Shown: positions 6,967 through 15,481, counted from the stretch's first letter. The stretch: DNA of 64,000 nucleotides from Pseudomonas putida (GCF_001941965.1 NZ_MKZO01000011.1:62001-126000), one strand, 5' to 3'. Notes: a model not told the origin generated them from the letters alone. Numbers and translations are program-made.

Positions 6967-8061
6967 TCAGATGAGCTGGCGGACAGCCTGCTCGTAGGAA
7001 ATGTTTTTCTCGGCGGCCAGGGCGGTTGCACGCTGGTGCAAGTCCAGGCGGTCGGGGTCGGTGTTCTTCTCGGCGAACTCCAGGTCGGCCTTCACCGAGC
7101 CACCGCCGTGGCGCTCCTTGCTGGCCTTCTCGGCGAAGTCGATCTGCTTGGGCAGGTCGCTGAAGATTGCCTTGAGGCCAGTGGTAACCGGCTGACGTTC
7201 TTCGCCTTCGCCAAACTCCAAGGGCTTGTCGTTGGACTCGGCGAAGTCCAGGGCTGCGATCAACGCGGGGGCATGCTTGGGCAGCAGGCGACCTTCGCTG
7301 ACCAGGCCTTCGGCGAATGCGACGTGGCTTTGATGGATGCCGTCCAGGCGGGCTTTACGGCTCTGTTCCTGGTGCTGCTTGACCTGGCCTTTGAGGCGGT
7401 CGTTTTCCGCCTGCATGGCGGCGATCTCTTCGGGCGTCACAGTGGATTCCTCGGTGATGGGTGGGGCGGATTCAGAAAAGCACGGGCGCGGGTCTTGTTC
7501 ACGCGCAGCCTCGGCGAGGCTGTTGATCTGCCAGTCAGGGATCACCTGGTCGGCGACCTCCAGGCCGCGATCACCGATCAGGAAGTCACGCAGCCGGCGC
7601 CACAGGGACGCGCTGGTTTCGTGACCGAAGTCGCCGAACTCGATGACACCTTCTTCGCCATCGGCCAGCTCGATGGGCCGCAGGCCTTTTACTGCAGGCG
7701 GCTGTGCGCCCAGGAAACCGACGTGGCGCAGGTAGTACACGCCGGGGACGGGGTTGTTCGGGGAGTCCGGGTGATAGAAGGAAGCGGAGATTTTCTTGAA
7801 GCTACCTTTGCCCACCAGGTCAGCGAACGCCGGGTCAACCTGCGTGGGGGTGGCGATCAACCCTTCGTTGCTGGCACTGAGCGATTGAACCCAGCCCGCC
7901 GCTGGTGCGTCGTGCTTGGGGTGACCGATCACCAGGGGCGCTTCATGTCTGGCAGGATCGTAGGCCAGGACTGTGGCCGTCAGGTCCGATTCGCTGAAGC
8001 TGAAGCTGTCACCGCTCATGGCGACGTGCTTGCCGGGCTTGAAAATGTGCAGTGGTTTCAT
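6967..8061 (-). CDS. Prohead protease with C-terminal scaffold (Mu gpI/Z-like)
   Basis: 364 residues from MKPLHIFKPGKHVAM. The N-terminal half (to about residue 160; LVIGHPKHDAPAAGWV, FKKISASFYHPDSPN) matches the Mu gpI protease that matures the prohead. The acidic, Glu/Lys/Gln-rich helical second half (from about residue 205, MQAENDRLKGQVKQHQ onward) is the scaffold region; in Mu the scaffold Z is made from an internal start in the same frame, and the Met at IAAMQAEND could play that role. ATG at 8061 gives the usual N-terminus. It is the first gene after the dyad at 8121-8139. Confidence 0.85.
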   Translation of the reverse strand: MKPLHIFKPGKHVAMSGDSFSFSESDLTATVLAYDPARHEAPLVIGHPKHDAPAAGWVQSLSASNEGLIATPTQVDPAFADLVGKGSFKKISASFYHPDSPNNPVPGVYYLRHVGFLGAQPPAVKGLRPIELADGEEGVIEFGDFGHETSASLWRRLRDFLIGDRGLEVADQVIPDWQINSLAEAAREQDPRPCFSESAPPITEESTVTPEEIAAMQAENDRLKGQVKQHQEQSRKARLDGIHQSHVAFAEGLVSEGRLLPKHAPALIAALDFAESNDKPLEFGEGEERQPVTTGLKAIFSDLPKQIDFAEKASKERHGGGSVKADLEFAEKNTDPDRLDLHQRATALAAEKNISYEQAVRQLI

Positions 8062-8120
8062 GAGCTGTGCGCTGCGTTTGATGACGATGCGCACAGCCTG
8101 ACCTGCCGATGCCGACCTGA

Positions 8121-8139
8121 CTTTTAATCGGGTTTAAAG
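8121..8139 (-). promoter_or_regulatory. Putative late-promoter dyad, copy 2 (head block)
   Basis: Minus strand reads CTTTAAACCCGATTAAAAG, identical to the copy at 15560-15578, and lies 60 bp upstream of the protease/scaffold gene. This matches the place of the Mu late promoter PI. The dyad is CTTTAAA against the complement of TTAAAAG. Confidence 0.65.
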
Positions 8140-8259
8140 AGTGCCGATGCTGGGGATTGGCGAGAAGTGAGAAACGAAGCGCCGGACAGCATGCGGACTA
8201 GGTTTTATAAAGCGCTGTAAAGCAGGAAACAGCGTTGCAACGCGATTGCCGGATGAACC

Positions 8260-8310
8260 GGAGCGCCTGAACAGCTTCGGCGCTCCAGAGGCCGCTACCG
8301 GCGAGCGGCC
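8260..8310. terminator. Tandem hairpins after gpG gene
   Basis: Two stems: GGCCGCT/AGCGGCC (8290-8296 with 8304-8310, overlapping the gpG stop codon) and GGAGCGCC/GGCGCTCC (8260-8267 with 8279-8286). No T-run follows on the minus strand, so termination of the lysis/packaging transcript here is only plausible. The hairpins and the dyad fill the 233-bp gap between gpG and the protease gene. Confidence 0.4.
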
Positions 8311-8777
8311 TTTTCCAGATGTGCAAGGGCGAGATCCAGGATCGACTCTGCTGCCTCGGGTTGCAGCTTGCTGTCTTCGTCCATCGGCAAGTAGGGGCGC
8401 GCAGGAATGTCGCCCCACAGGTTCGGAAACTCCTGTTTCTCTCCTCCGAAATGCATCATCGCCGCATACACCTTGTTGCTGCCCACCAGGGCGCTGCTAC
8501 TATCGGCGTGCGTGGTGATCGATGCTGCCAGCCCGCCCGCAGAGATCTGGAGCATCTGACCTGGCCAGGTGCCGGAGGCTTCCCGGATAGCGGTGGTGAC
8601 CTCGGACAATGTTGGCCAGGCATTGCCCGACTGGCCTTCGTCCTCCAGGTTCTCCTCGGTGATGCTGGCGAACTCGGCGGCGATGCCGCGCATCAGTGGC
8701 GCCAGTTCACCGACCGCCCATTCGACCTTGGAGAGTGCTTTCTGAATCTCCTGGTGATCCAGGTCAAGCGTGATCAT
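8295..8777 (-). CDS. Phage virion morphogenesis protein (Mu gpG-like)
   Basis: 160 residues. The family signature is visible as a helical N-terminus followed by a Trp-Pro segment (SGNAWPTLSEVT), a LQISAGGLAASITTHADSSS segment and YAAMMHFGGEKQEFPN with IPARPYLPM near the C-terminus. gpG-type proteins act in tail assembly/head-tail joining. Its ATG overlaps the gpF stop by 4 bp. It is the last gene of the block that starts with the lysis genes. Confidence 0.85.
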   Translation of the reverse strand: MITLDLDHQEIQKALSKVEWAVGELAPLMRGIAAEFASITEENLEDEGQSGNAWPTLSEVTTAIREASGTWPGQMLQISAGGLAASITTHADSSSALVGSNKVYAAMMHFGGEKQEFPNLWGDIPARPYLPMDEDSKLQPEAAESILDLALAHLEKAARR

Positions 8778-9592
8778 GCAGCCCCCTTCGCTTTCAGTAC
8801 GTCGGCCAGGCCTTCACCTGGACTGTGATTGAATCCAGGATCAGTGCGGAACTGGCGGACTTTGCCGTCCGAGCCAGTAACCCTAACCACTGTAACCTCG
8901 GCGGTCCTGACTTCTCCGGTACGCTTGTTCACTCCGACTTCGACAGTTTCCTGGCGCACAGTCTCGGCGCTGTATACGAGCGTCAGCTTGCGACGTTTCA
9001 TGGCGGCTTCGGACAGCGCGGTCACGCGGCAGCGGCAGTTGAAGCCGTTCGGTGGATAGATCGCAGACCACACCGGATCGTCGTGGCGGTACACCACACC
9101 ATTGAGCGCAGCATGGCTTGGCCGGGTCTTGCCATCCATGATCGCAACGTATCGCCAGTACGGGTGGGTTTCCGTCGCGTCTTCCATGGCCGCCTTGCGA
9201 CCGGCCATGTAAGCGCTCTGCAGGTTGGTCTGGTAGATGGTCTTGAGCCGGTACGGGCTACCGAGCTGTACCAGCTCGGCTTCGCCCTGACTATCGACTA
9301 TCACCTGCTTGCCCCACCAACCCTGTTTCTCCAGGATCGGCTGAAGCTCGGCGGTGAACTGCTTCAGGGTTCGACCTTCCTGCAGCGCACTCTCCAGCGA
9401 TTCGCGGATGTCCGACAGCAGGTCCAGGCGCATGGCCTTGGCCACGGTGAATGCCTGGTCATGGGCGGCATCGAGCATGTCCTGCCAGTCCCAGGTGATC
9501 GCATACCCCTTGCTCTTGAGGTAAGTGATCGCGGCAGCAGGCTCTAGCCCGAAGATCGCCTTGAGGTCAACCGGGTTAACGGACTTGGCCAT
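8774..9592 (-). CDS. Minor head protein, Mu gpF-like
   Basis: 272 residues. The central region holds the Mu F domain: ARTNLQSAYMAGR-like motif (QTNLQSAYMAGRKAAMED), HPYWRYVAIMDGKTRPSHAA, and YPPNGFNCRCRVTALSE with its conserved Cys pair and Arg. gpF is a minor head component associated with the portal and injected DNA. The ATG at 9592 lies 2 bp from the portal stop. The C-terminal segment ending in NHSPGEGLADVLKAKGAA is also seen in this family. Confidence 0.9.
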   Translation of the reverse strand: MAKSVNPVDLKAIFGLEPAAAITYLKSKGYAITWDWQDMLDAAHDQAFTVAKAMRLDLLSDIRESLESALQEGRTLKQFTAELQPILEKQGWWGKQVIVDSQGEAELVQLGSPYRLKTIYQTNLQSAYMAGRKAAMEDATETHPYWRYVAIMDGKTRPSHAALNGVVYRHDDPVWSAIYPPNGFNCRCRVTALSEAAMKRRKLTLVYSAETVRQETVEVGVNKRTGEVRTAEVTVVRVTGSDGKVRQFRTDPGFNHSPGEGLADVLKAKGAA

Positions 9593-9594
9593 GC

Positions 9595-11091
9595 TCAGTC
9601 CTCCAGGTCTGCCGAGGCGCTGAGGCGGCCCCAGGTATCTGCGATGAACATCAGACGCGCGAGGTTCTCCTGCAGGGCGATGGCGTCCAGGTCTACCGAG
9701 ATCTCTGCAAGCATTCCCAGTGCCTTGGACTCATCGTTCTCTTGCTGCAGCGCCTCGATCACGGGGAGCAACGCTTGCTCGGCCTGCTGCTGCAGTTCGG
9801 TGGCGGCCAGGCCCTCAATCGCCTGGTCGAGCGCGTATTGATCCAGGACTGGGCGTACAGCAGGCGCCTCGGCAAATTCGGGCTGAGCGGTCGAAGAGAC
9901 CTCTTCGATATCGCCGGGCTGGAGGTTGTAGGTTCTCTGCCAGTAGGCGGCAGTGAATTTCACACCCGACTCGGTCAGGGATCGGTCGCGCTCGGCCAGG
10001 GTCTTGTCGATCTGCTCCTGTTCCCACAGCTCGTACACGGGGGCATCGACGTGCTCGCCGAAGTTGAGATCGACCACGAGACGGATCGCTGCATTGAGCG
10101 TTGCCGCGACGATACTGGCATCACCGTCACGGATGTCCTCGGTTACGTCCAGCCCGGCCATCGCACTGGCGCGGTTCGAGGTCGCTTCTGTGGTCTGGTT
10201 CTGGCCAAGCAACGCGACGTTGATCTCGCTGCGGCAGTACATCAGCAGTTCTCGGTACACATCAGCACTACCGGCCTTGCCTGCGGCTTCCTTGATCTCG
10301 ACGCTGGAATCATTGGGGATGACCGCGACGGCGTCCTGGACCATCTGCTCCAGGCTGTCCAACAGATCGTCGGTTTCCTTGGTCGCCGCACCACGCGGGT
10401 GCTTGCCGATCAGCCACGGGCTGCCGTACTTCTCTGTGAACTGCACCCAGAACTTCAGCCCGCCCTTCATGAATACCACCGGCCAGAAACACATGGACAG
10501 GTCGGCAAACCCGTAGGGGTTGTTATAGGTCGCATCCTGCCGGGCGACGATGAATCGCTGCGGGTCGCACAGTTCGCCCTGGATGCCGGCATCGCGGGCA
10601 CGGAAGCGCAGCTGGTTGTCCTGGTCGAACAGGAACCACTCGGCGGGCTTGCCCAGCAGGTCGTCGGGTATCAGGTGCAAGCCTACCGATTTCCACATCA
10701 GTTCTACCGGTTGATAGCCGAACAGCGCAGCATCGATCAGCTCGCGGATAATGCGGTCCAGGTCAAGATCAGCCAGCCAGTCGCGGACGAACCGCTCTAC
10801 GCGAACCGGAGCCTGGCGGCGCTTCAGATCACGCTCCAGCGCGAGCACAGACGACTTGCGGCGACGGATGTTGCCGCCGACCAAGGCCGCGCTGCGCAGG
10901 TCCCGGTAGACCTTGATGTCCTTGCCCTGTGCCTTGAGGATCGGGTCCGGGTTGGGCAGGTACATGCCCAGCGCCTGGGCGTCGAAGCTGCGGCCACGGC
11001 TGGCGACATGATCGGTGAGGCTTTTGTCGCGCCGTGCTTCGGCGAAGGTGACGAACTCGGTGGGGCTGACCCACACGCCCTGGCTGCTCAT
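9595..11091 (-). CDS. Phage portal protein, DUF935 (Mu gp29-like)
   Basis: 498 residues. Conserved-looking segments include LPNPDPILKAQGKDIKVYR, LIDAALFGYQPVELMW, FMKGGLKFWVQFTEKYGSPW and EINVALLGQNQTTEATSNRA. These are typical of DUF935 portal proteins, which form the dodecameric ring through which DNA is packaged and ejected. It lies between the large terminase and gpF genes and overlaps the terminase by 4 bp (ATGA). Length is normal for the family. Confidence 0.93.
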   Translation of the reverse strand: MSSQGVWVSPTEFVTFAEARRDKSLTDHVASRGRSFDAQALGMYLPNPDPILKAQGKDIKVYRDLRSAALVGGNIRRRKSSVLALERDLKRRQAPVRVERFVRDWLADLDLDRIIRELIDAALFGYQPVELMWKSVGLHLIPDDLLGKPAEWFLFDQDNQLRFRARDAGIQGELCDPQRFIVARQDATYNNPYGFADLSMCFWPVVFMKGGLKFWVQFTEKYGSPWLIGKHPRGAATKETDDLLDSLEQMVQDAVAVIPNDSSVEIKEAAGKAGSADVYRELLMYCRSEINVALLGQNQTTEATSNRASAMAGLDVTEDIRDGDASIVAATLNAAIRLVVDLNFGEHVDAPVYELWEQEQIDKTLAERDRSLTESGVKFTAAYWQRTYNLQPGDIEEVSSTAQPEFAEAPAVRPVLDQYALDQAIEGLAATELQQQAEQALLPVIEALQQENDESKALGMLAEISVDLDAIALQENLARLMFIADTWGRLSASADLED

Positions 11092-12707
11092 GCGTACCCC
11101 TGGAAGATCTGAGATGCCGCACGACTGCGGCGGGATTTAACTTGGACTGGAGCAGACGCGCTGTCCAGGGTGGCGAAGTTGGCCAGCACACCAGCCCCGG
11201 CGAAGTCGCCGTGGCGGTACAGCTCCGGGTCTTTTAGGTCTTGCTGGCGGGCTTTGACGATCATCGGGATGCCATCCACGGTTTCGATTGCACGGATGTC
11301 CTGTTGCAGCGAGTCATCCTTGGGCAGCGTGATCGTGCCGTCTTCGAACAGGCCGACGAAGCGTGGCATCCAGGCGCCGTACCAGGCACGCGATAGCTTC
11401 ACCTGGTGAATACGCTCATGACCGAACTCGTCTGCAGTGTCCTCGGCCAGTGTCTCGCCGTTGCCCGAGGCATCCAGGGCGGCGCTGATGAAATTGGGAA
11501 GCCCGCGCAGGATGGTGAACAGGATTTGCTGCTGCTGCCGGGTCGGCACCTTATGCATCTCGATCACGAACGGCACGTCACGATGGCGTTGCTGATCGAC
11601 AGACATCGGGCAGATGACCGAGAAGTCGCGGTGTCGGGCGTAGTCCATGCCGAGATACCAGCGCAGCTCAGGGTCGAGCTGCTTAAACAACGGCAGTAGG
11701 TTCGGCTCCATCCAGGTATCGATGTAGGCCTCACGACGATAGACCGCCTGCTGGGTGAAGCTCTCGTCCAGGGCAAGCCGAAGTACCTGCCGATCTGGAC
11801 GCATGGCGTCCTCGATCCACACACCAGGTACGCACACGCCGTTACCGTCGCGGGGGATTGCATCCAGCTCTTCCCGCATCTGCGCCTTACGCGGGCCGTA
11901 TGCGTTACGGATGCTCTTGTACCAGGCTTCCTTGCCTTCGGCGGTCGGCTCCTCGCCACGCATCATGCAGCGGCGCTCAAACAGACCATTGGCGACAGCG
12001 TCATCAAAGGTCGCTTTGTAGACTACCGCGGCATCACCGTAGCGGCCTTCCTGGATGTCCTTGATCATGCCGTTGAAGGCATTGGCCTTGCCGTTGTGAG
12101 TGCTGATGATGACGATACGACCGCCCCAGATCAGCAATGCGGTCGCGGCATCGAGCACCGCAGACACATTCCGGTGATAGGCGGCCTCGTCGATGATCAC
12201 CTTGCCCTGCAGGCCACGCAGGTTGGCCGGGTTGCTCGACAGCGCAACGATCTTGAAGCCCGAGGCATAGCGGATGCGGTAGGCATTGATCTGGCGGGTG
12301 TTGCCTGATTCGTCCTGGTCTTCGAACAAGAATTCTTCGATCTCGCTGACACCCGACGCCTGGGCTTCGGCAATGACGCGGGAGAACTTCGCGCAGTAGC
12401 CGATGAACTCCAACCCCTTTTCCTTGGTGTCGCCGACGTAGAACACGTCCATGCCGTGCGCGCTTTTGCGCGAGGCTGCGGTGATCACCGAGTCCAGAGC
12501 CTCAGCAAAGGTGATGCCGGTACGACGGCCTTTCTCGCACAGCTTGATCTGGGCGTCGATAGCCAGCCAGTCGGCCTGGTGGGTCATCAGCAGGCCTTCG
12601 GTGATGGGGTTGTAGCCTTGAGGGATCGACCGAACGGAGTCCGGCAGCTCGTCCCATTCAACGACACGCAGGGTGCTGGTGCTTGGTTTTACCGCTGGGG
12701 CGCTCAT
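11088..12707 (-). CDS. Terminase large subunit (Mu gp28-like)
   Basis: 539 residues. The ATPase domain shows a Walker A-like EKGRRTGIT (58-66) and a Walker B VIIDEAAYH (170-178, Asp173-Glu174); the C-terminal nuclease domain has LGMDYARHRDFSVICP and ALDASGNGETLAE with acidic metal ligands. It powers headful DNA packaging. The ATG at 12707 overlaps the small terminase stop by 4 bp. The ISTHNGKANAFNGMI segment is the usual coupling motif region of gp28 proteins. Confidence 0.93.
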   Translation of the reverse strand: MSAPAVKPSTSTLRVVEWDELPDSVRSIPQGYNPITEGLLMTHQADWLAIDAQIKLCEKGRRTGITFAEALDSVITAASRKSAHGMDVFYVGDTKEKGLEFIGYCAKFSRVIAEAQASGVSEIEEFLFEDQDESGNTRQINAYRIRYASGFKIVALSSNPANLRGLQGKVIIDEAAYHRNVSAVLDAATALLIWGGRIVIISTHNGKANAFNGMIKDIQEGRYGDAAVVYKATFDDAVANGLFERRCMMRGEEPTAEGKEAWYKSIRNAYGPRKAQMREELDAIPRDGNGVCVPGVWIEDAMRPDRQVLRLALDESFTQQAVYRREAYIDTWMEPNLLPLFKQLDPELRWYLGMDYARHRDFSVICPMSVDQQRHRDVPFVIEMHKVPTRQQQQILFTILRGLPNFISAALDASGNGETLAEDTADEFGHERIHQVKLSRAWYGAWMPRFVGLFEDGTITLPKDDSLQQDIRAIETVDGIPMIVKARQQDLKDPELYRHGDFAGAGVLANFATLDSASAPVQVKSRRSRAASQIFQGYA

Positions 12708-13255
12708 ACCTTCACGCCCAGGAATTTCTGGCGCCAGAACAAGGCCTGTTCTTCGTCCATTCCACCGCTACGGACCTCTTTGTCCAGCTCAGCGGCCTGC
12801 TCCTGCAGGAGACGTTCGCGGGCAGCGCGTTCGATAAACTGGCGCTCTTTCACGCTGAGGGTTCGGGCTTCCATGGTCGCCTTCGCCGCACGGGCCAGGG
12901 TGGCCACCTCCTTGATGGTTACCTCGTCTTTTTCATGCGCGCCCATCGCAGCCTGGTAGGTGAGCGTTGAAATGGCCTCAACCAGCAGTGCGCCGGTCTT
13001 GTCGCTGGAGTCTTCACCCAGCGCACCAACGAACGCTTCAGCCTGCTCGCGATGCTGGCGGGCTTTCTCGGTGAGCTGTTCAAAACCAACCTTGAAACGC
13101 CCCAGGGCTGATCGGCTGGGCACCCTCTCGTTGGGGAAGCGGCGGCGCAGATCCTCGATCATCTCGTCGAGCGTCATCCGGTCTTCACGCAACAGCTTCT
13201 GCAAGTACGCCTTGACCACCGGCGGCAGGCGGCTGACTGACGATTTACCCGCCAT
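12704..13255 (-). CDS. DUF3486 small terminase-like protein (Mu gp27-like)
   Basis: 183 residues beginning MAGKSSVSRLPPVVKAYLQK. The N-terminal helix-turn-helix-like region (LPPVVKAYLQKLLREDRMTL, RFPNERVPSRSALGRFK) and helical rest match DUF3486, the probable small terminase subunit that recognises phage DNA. It is followed directly by the large subunit with 4-bp overlap and preceded, without a gap, by the gp26-like gene. Confidence 0.85.
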   Translation of the reverse strand: MAGKSSVSRLPPVVKAYLQKLLREDRMTLDEMIEDLRRRFPNERVPSRSALGRFKVGFEQLTEKARQHREQAEAFVGALGEDSSDKTGALLVEAISTLTYQAAMGAHEKDEVTIKEVATLARAAKATMEARTLSVKERQFIERAARERLLQEQAAELDKEVRSGGMDEEQALFWRQKFLGVKV

Positions 13256-13549
13256 TCAGGCCCCCGGACGCTTGATGCCAGGCACTCGGGCCCGGCCAGC
13301 TGCGATGTCCTGCCCGCGTTCTGTGAGGCAGGCAACCAGAACAGGGCCGATGTCCTCCAGGGCCACAGCCCCTTGCTCGGAAAGCCAGTGGAGTTCGGTC
13401 TTCACCTGGTCACGGCTGACGCTGTGGCCGTAGTTGTCCAGGGCGGCGTTGAGCACAGAACTGTTAGCCCGGTACGCAGGCATTTCAGCAAGCAAACGCA
13501 GGATCACAAGGCGCATGTCTTGGCGCAGGAATTCGGCGTATTGGGTCAT
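13256..13549 (-). CDS. Mu gp26-like protein (VpaChn25_0724 family)
   Basis: 97 residues with a winged-helix appearance: RLVILRLLAEMPAYRANSSV, VSRDQVKTELHWLSEQGAVAL, then a beta-wing and C-terminal Arg/Gly-rich tail. This matches small phage proteins that sit just before gp27 in Mu-like genomes. A DNA-binding or packaging role is possible but not shown. It overlaps the next upstream gene by 4 bp. Confidence 0.7.
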   Translation of the reverse strand: MTQYAEFLRQDMRLVILRLLAEMPAYRANSSVLNAALDNYGHSVSRDQVKTELHWLSEQGAVALEDIGPVLVACLTERGQDIAAGRARVPGIKRPGA

Positions 13550-13839
13550 GGTTTTTCTCGTAGCAGGTAGTCATTGATCCGGTCCACGGCACGGGAGATG
13601 GACTGCATTCCTGCCAGCTCAGCCCGCACGGCTTTCATGTCGCCGAGCAGCTCGGCAATGGCAGCCTGGTCGGGCAAATGGCGCACGCGCTCTTCCAGGG
13701 CGACGATGCGTGTACGCAGCTCCAGCAGCTCTTGACCGCTGGCGGCCTGGCGTTTTGTCAGCCAGGTGTAGATCCCAAGCACGGTCAGGATCAGCCACTG
13801 CACGGTTTGGAAACCGAAGTTGAGTTCGTTCAGGTTCAT
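13546..13839 (-). CDS. DUF2730 membrane/coiled-coil protein (Mu gp25-like)
   Basis: 97 residues starting MNLNELNFGFQTVQW. One N-terminal membrane helix (about residues 11-27, VQWLILTVLGIYTW) is followed by a coiled coil rich in Leu, Arg and Glu (about 35-90). This is the DUF2730 layout. The start at 13839 follows the overlap (ATGA) with the DksA-like gene; the longer frame upstream is not protein-like. The role in the phage is unknown. Confidence 0.75.
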   Translation of the reverse strand: MNLNELNFGFQTVQWLILTVLGIYTWLTKRQAASGQELLELRTRIVALEERVRHLPDQAAIAELLGDMKAVRAELAGMQSISRAVDRINDYLLREKP

Positions 13840-14054
13840 CGCAGCCCTCGCTTGGCCAAGTGTTCCAGGGAGCTCTTGCACTCGATGCAGTGCTCGGTAC
13901 CAGGTTCGGCCTGGCGGCGCTCTTCAGGGATCGCATCACCGCACTCCTCGCAGCGATAGGCGGACGGTCCCGAGCGGCGTTGCAGACCGCTGCGATGAGC
14001 CAGCAGCGCGGCCTCAGTGAAGTCGTTGTCCTGCGCTTGATCAGCTACATCCAT
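13836..14054 (-). CDS. TraR/DksA-type zinc finger protein
   Basis: 72 residues with a C4 zinc finger: CEEC at about 35-38 and CIEC at about 56-59, preceded by an acidic helical N-terminus (MDVADQAQDNDFTEAALL). It matches short TraR/DksA-like proteins of Mu-family phages. Such proteins can bind RNA polymerase through the secondary channel and may tune phage or host transcription. It begins inside the end of the spanin genes and ends at the DUF2730 start. Confidence 0.8.
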   Translation of the reverse strand: MDVADQAQDNDFTEAALLAHRSGLQRRSGPSAYRCEECGDAIPEERRQAEPGTEHCIECKSSLEHLAKRGLR

Positions 14055-14365
14055 ACACGGTCAGTCCTTTTGTTCTTGAAGGTCGAGCAAGGCGTTGAGC
14101 TGCGCCAGGTTGTTGCGAGCCCACATCCCGTAGTCCTGGGCGTGGGCCAGGATGTCTGCGGGAGTGACGCCGCTTTCCAGTAGCTCGGCGTCAGTGCCGG
14201 GGGCGGGCTTGGCCGCTGCTTCAGCGTTGCCGGCAGCGGTGCCTTTGGTGTTGGCTGGCACACCGAGGGCGGCGTTGTAGTCGCGCAGCCAGCCAGCAGT
14301 GAACACGCAACGAGGAATGGCCACAGGCTTTGCCGCAGGCGCTGGCAGGTAGACGGTCGTGACAT
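14045..14365 (-). CDS. Outer-membrane spanin subunit, Rz1-like (embedded)
   Basis: 106 residues encoded in another frame inside the Rz-like gene. The N-terminus is a lipoprotein signal peptide ending in the lipobox LLAGC (about residues 23-27), followed by a short Pro-rich mature protein (PTPKAPLPATLKQRPSPPPA). An embedded lipobox gene inside an Rz gene is the classic Rz/Rz1 arrangement. The product should sit in the outer membrane and pair with the Rz-like protein to disrupt the envelope at the end of infection. The last 30 residues may be variable sequence imposed by the other frame. Confidence 0.8.
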   Translation of the reverse strand: MSRPSTCQRLRQSLWPFLVACSLLAGCATTTPPSVCQPTPKAPLPATLKQRPSPPPALTPSYWKAASLPQTSWPTPRTTGCGLATTWRSSTPCSTFKNKRTDRVWM

Positions 14366-14672
14366 TGGGGATTCGCTCCTGGAGCTGCTCCAGCTCGGTT
14401 TGGTGTTGGGTCTTAGCCGCCAAGAGCTGGGCTTCCGCGTCGTTGGCGCGGCGCATCTCGCTCAAGAGGTCGTCTAGGTTCCGCTGCCCGCTGGCCAACG
14501 CCCGCTCTGCGTGCTCTCGCTTCAGGTCGGCCAGGTCTGCCGCTCCTGCAGCAGTGGCCTGGCGATCTCCGAGTCCATACCCGACAGAGCCCGCTGCAGT
14601 TGCACTCAGGGCGCAGGCGGCGACCGCCCAAGCCAAGCTGCTCGGCAGGGACAAGAAATCAAGCGCGGCCAT
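14061..14672 (-). CDS. Inner-membrane spanin subunit, Rz-like
   Basis: 203 residues with an N-terminal membrane segment (about 12-35) and a long periplasmic coiled coil (about 45-100: LADLKREHAERALASGQRNL, then LLSEMRRANDAEAQLLAAKT). This is the i-spanin layout. It contains the Rz1-like gene in another frame. ATG at 14672 is supported by GGAG eight bases upstream. It acts with Rz1 in the last lysis step and follows the endolysin and holin genes. Confidence 0.85.
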   Translation of the reverse strand: MAALDFLSLPSSLAWAVAACALSATAAGSVGYGLGDRQATAAGAADLADLKREHAERALASGQRNLDDLLSEMRRANDAEAQLLAAKTQHQTELEQLQERIPNVTTVYLPAPAAKPVAIPRCVFTAGWLRDYNAALGVPANTKGTAAGNAEAAAKPAPGTDAELLESGVTPADILAHAQDYGMWARNNLAQLNALLDLQEQKD

Positions 14673-14799
14673 GTTTGTATCTCCAGCGATTGCGCATCTT
14701 TCGAGGTCGCCGGGTGGCGCAGGTCAACCAGGTACCAGCGGCGGTGGGTGGAAGACAAAGCCAGGTGAGAGGCAACGGCAACAACAGCCGCAGCTTCAC
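14659..14799 (-). CDS. 46-aa hydrophobic/basic lysis-cassette protein, short
   Basis: A short frame starting with GTG at 14799 that overlaps the holin stop as GTGA and ends 14 bp inside the Rz gene. The product has an N-terminal hydrophobic helix (MKLRLLLPLPLTWLCLPPTA) and a strongly basic C-terminus (ATRRPRKMRNRWRYKHGRA). It exactly fills the otherwise empty 123-bp gap between holin and spanin genes. It could be an antiholin or lysis accessory protein; no family is recognised. Confidence 0.55.
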   Translation of the reverse strand: MKLRLLLPLPLTWLCLPPTAAGTWLTCATRRPRKMRNRWRYKHGRA

Positions 14800-15014
14800 G
14801 ATGGCGTGTCCTGGTCGGGGCCCTGTTTCACGAGGCGGGCGAGGAACAGCAGAAGGGCCAGTGCGCTGTTGAGCACCGCGTAGGCTCGGTCCGAGAGCTG
14901 CGCTTCCCACATAGGCAGGATGCTGACCTGGAGGAACCCGAACAGCGCGATCAGCAGCCCGAGCTGGATGCTGTACAAGCGATAGCAGCGGCGCCAATTC
15001 GCGATCAGCTTCAT
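14796..15014 (-). CDS. Phage holin-like membrane protein
   Basis: 72 residues from MKLIANWRRCYRLYSIQLG. It has one clear membrane helix (about 15-35, IQLGLLIALFGFLQVSILPM), a second hydrophobic helix (about 46-62, YAVLNSALALLLFLARLV) and charged ends, as holins do. It follows the endolysin gene with an ATGA overlap and precedes the spanins. It would form inner-membrane lesions that release the endolysin. Assigned by topology and position. Confidence 0.75.
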   Translation of the reverse strand: MKLIANWRRCYRLYSIQLGLLIALFGFLQVSILPMWEAQLSDRAYAVLNSALALLLFLARLVKQGPDQDTPS

Positions 15015-15481
15015 ACCGGTTCCCCGTGGTAGGCACCGGGAACGATACCGGCGAGTTGCAAGCCTTCGTTGATCAGCGCTTCGCCGTACCAAACGCCGCC
15101 AGGGAGTGGCCCGGCGCCGTTTTCATGCCCGATGATCCCCAACACCAGAACCAACATGGTCTTGAATTCATACACATCGATACGCCCGTCAGGCGAAACG
15201 CCCATGCGGTTAGCCACACTGCGGATGTAGCTTTCGGTATTGTTCTCGGTGGGTGGGGCCCACCGCCCGATGATCAGACGAGGGGTACGCAGACCATGTT
15301 TGTCTTGATACGTGATAAGGGTGCGCGCGATAGCGCGGATGCCCCACTGGGCGCCAGTGAACTGGACGAAGTCGGCGTCGCTCTGGTTCGCCGACATACC
15401 TTGCCAGCGAGTGCCTTTGACGTGTCGGATGTTTCCGGGGTTGTGATTGCGGATACCGCGCGGGGTGTTGACGGGTCGCAT
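15011..15481 (-). CDS. Endolysin / peptidoglycan-degrading lysozyme-like protein
   Basis: 156 residues starting MRPVNTPRGIRNHNPGNIRH. The GIRNHNPGNIR motif followed by WQGMSANQSDADFVQF, GIRAIARTLITYQDKHG and YIRSVANRMGVSPD is characteristic of a phage family of lytic transglycosylase-like enzymes. It degrades peptidoglycan at lysis. The ATG at 15481 is supported by AGGAGG upstream. It is the first gene after the dyad at 15560-15578, like Mu lys after Plys. Confidence 0.85.
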   Translation of the reverse strand: MRPVNTPRGIRNHNPGNIRHVKGTRWQGMSANQSDADFVQFTGAQWGIRAIARTLITYQDKHGLRTPRLIIGRWAPPTENNTESYIRSVANRMGVSPDGRIDVYEFKTMLVLVLGIIGHENGAGPLPGGVWYGEALINEGLQLAGIVPGAYHGEPV

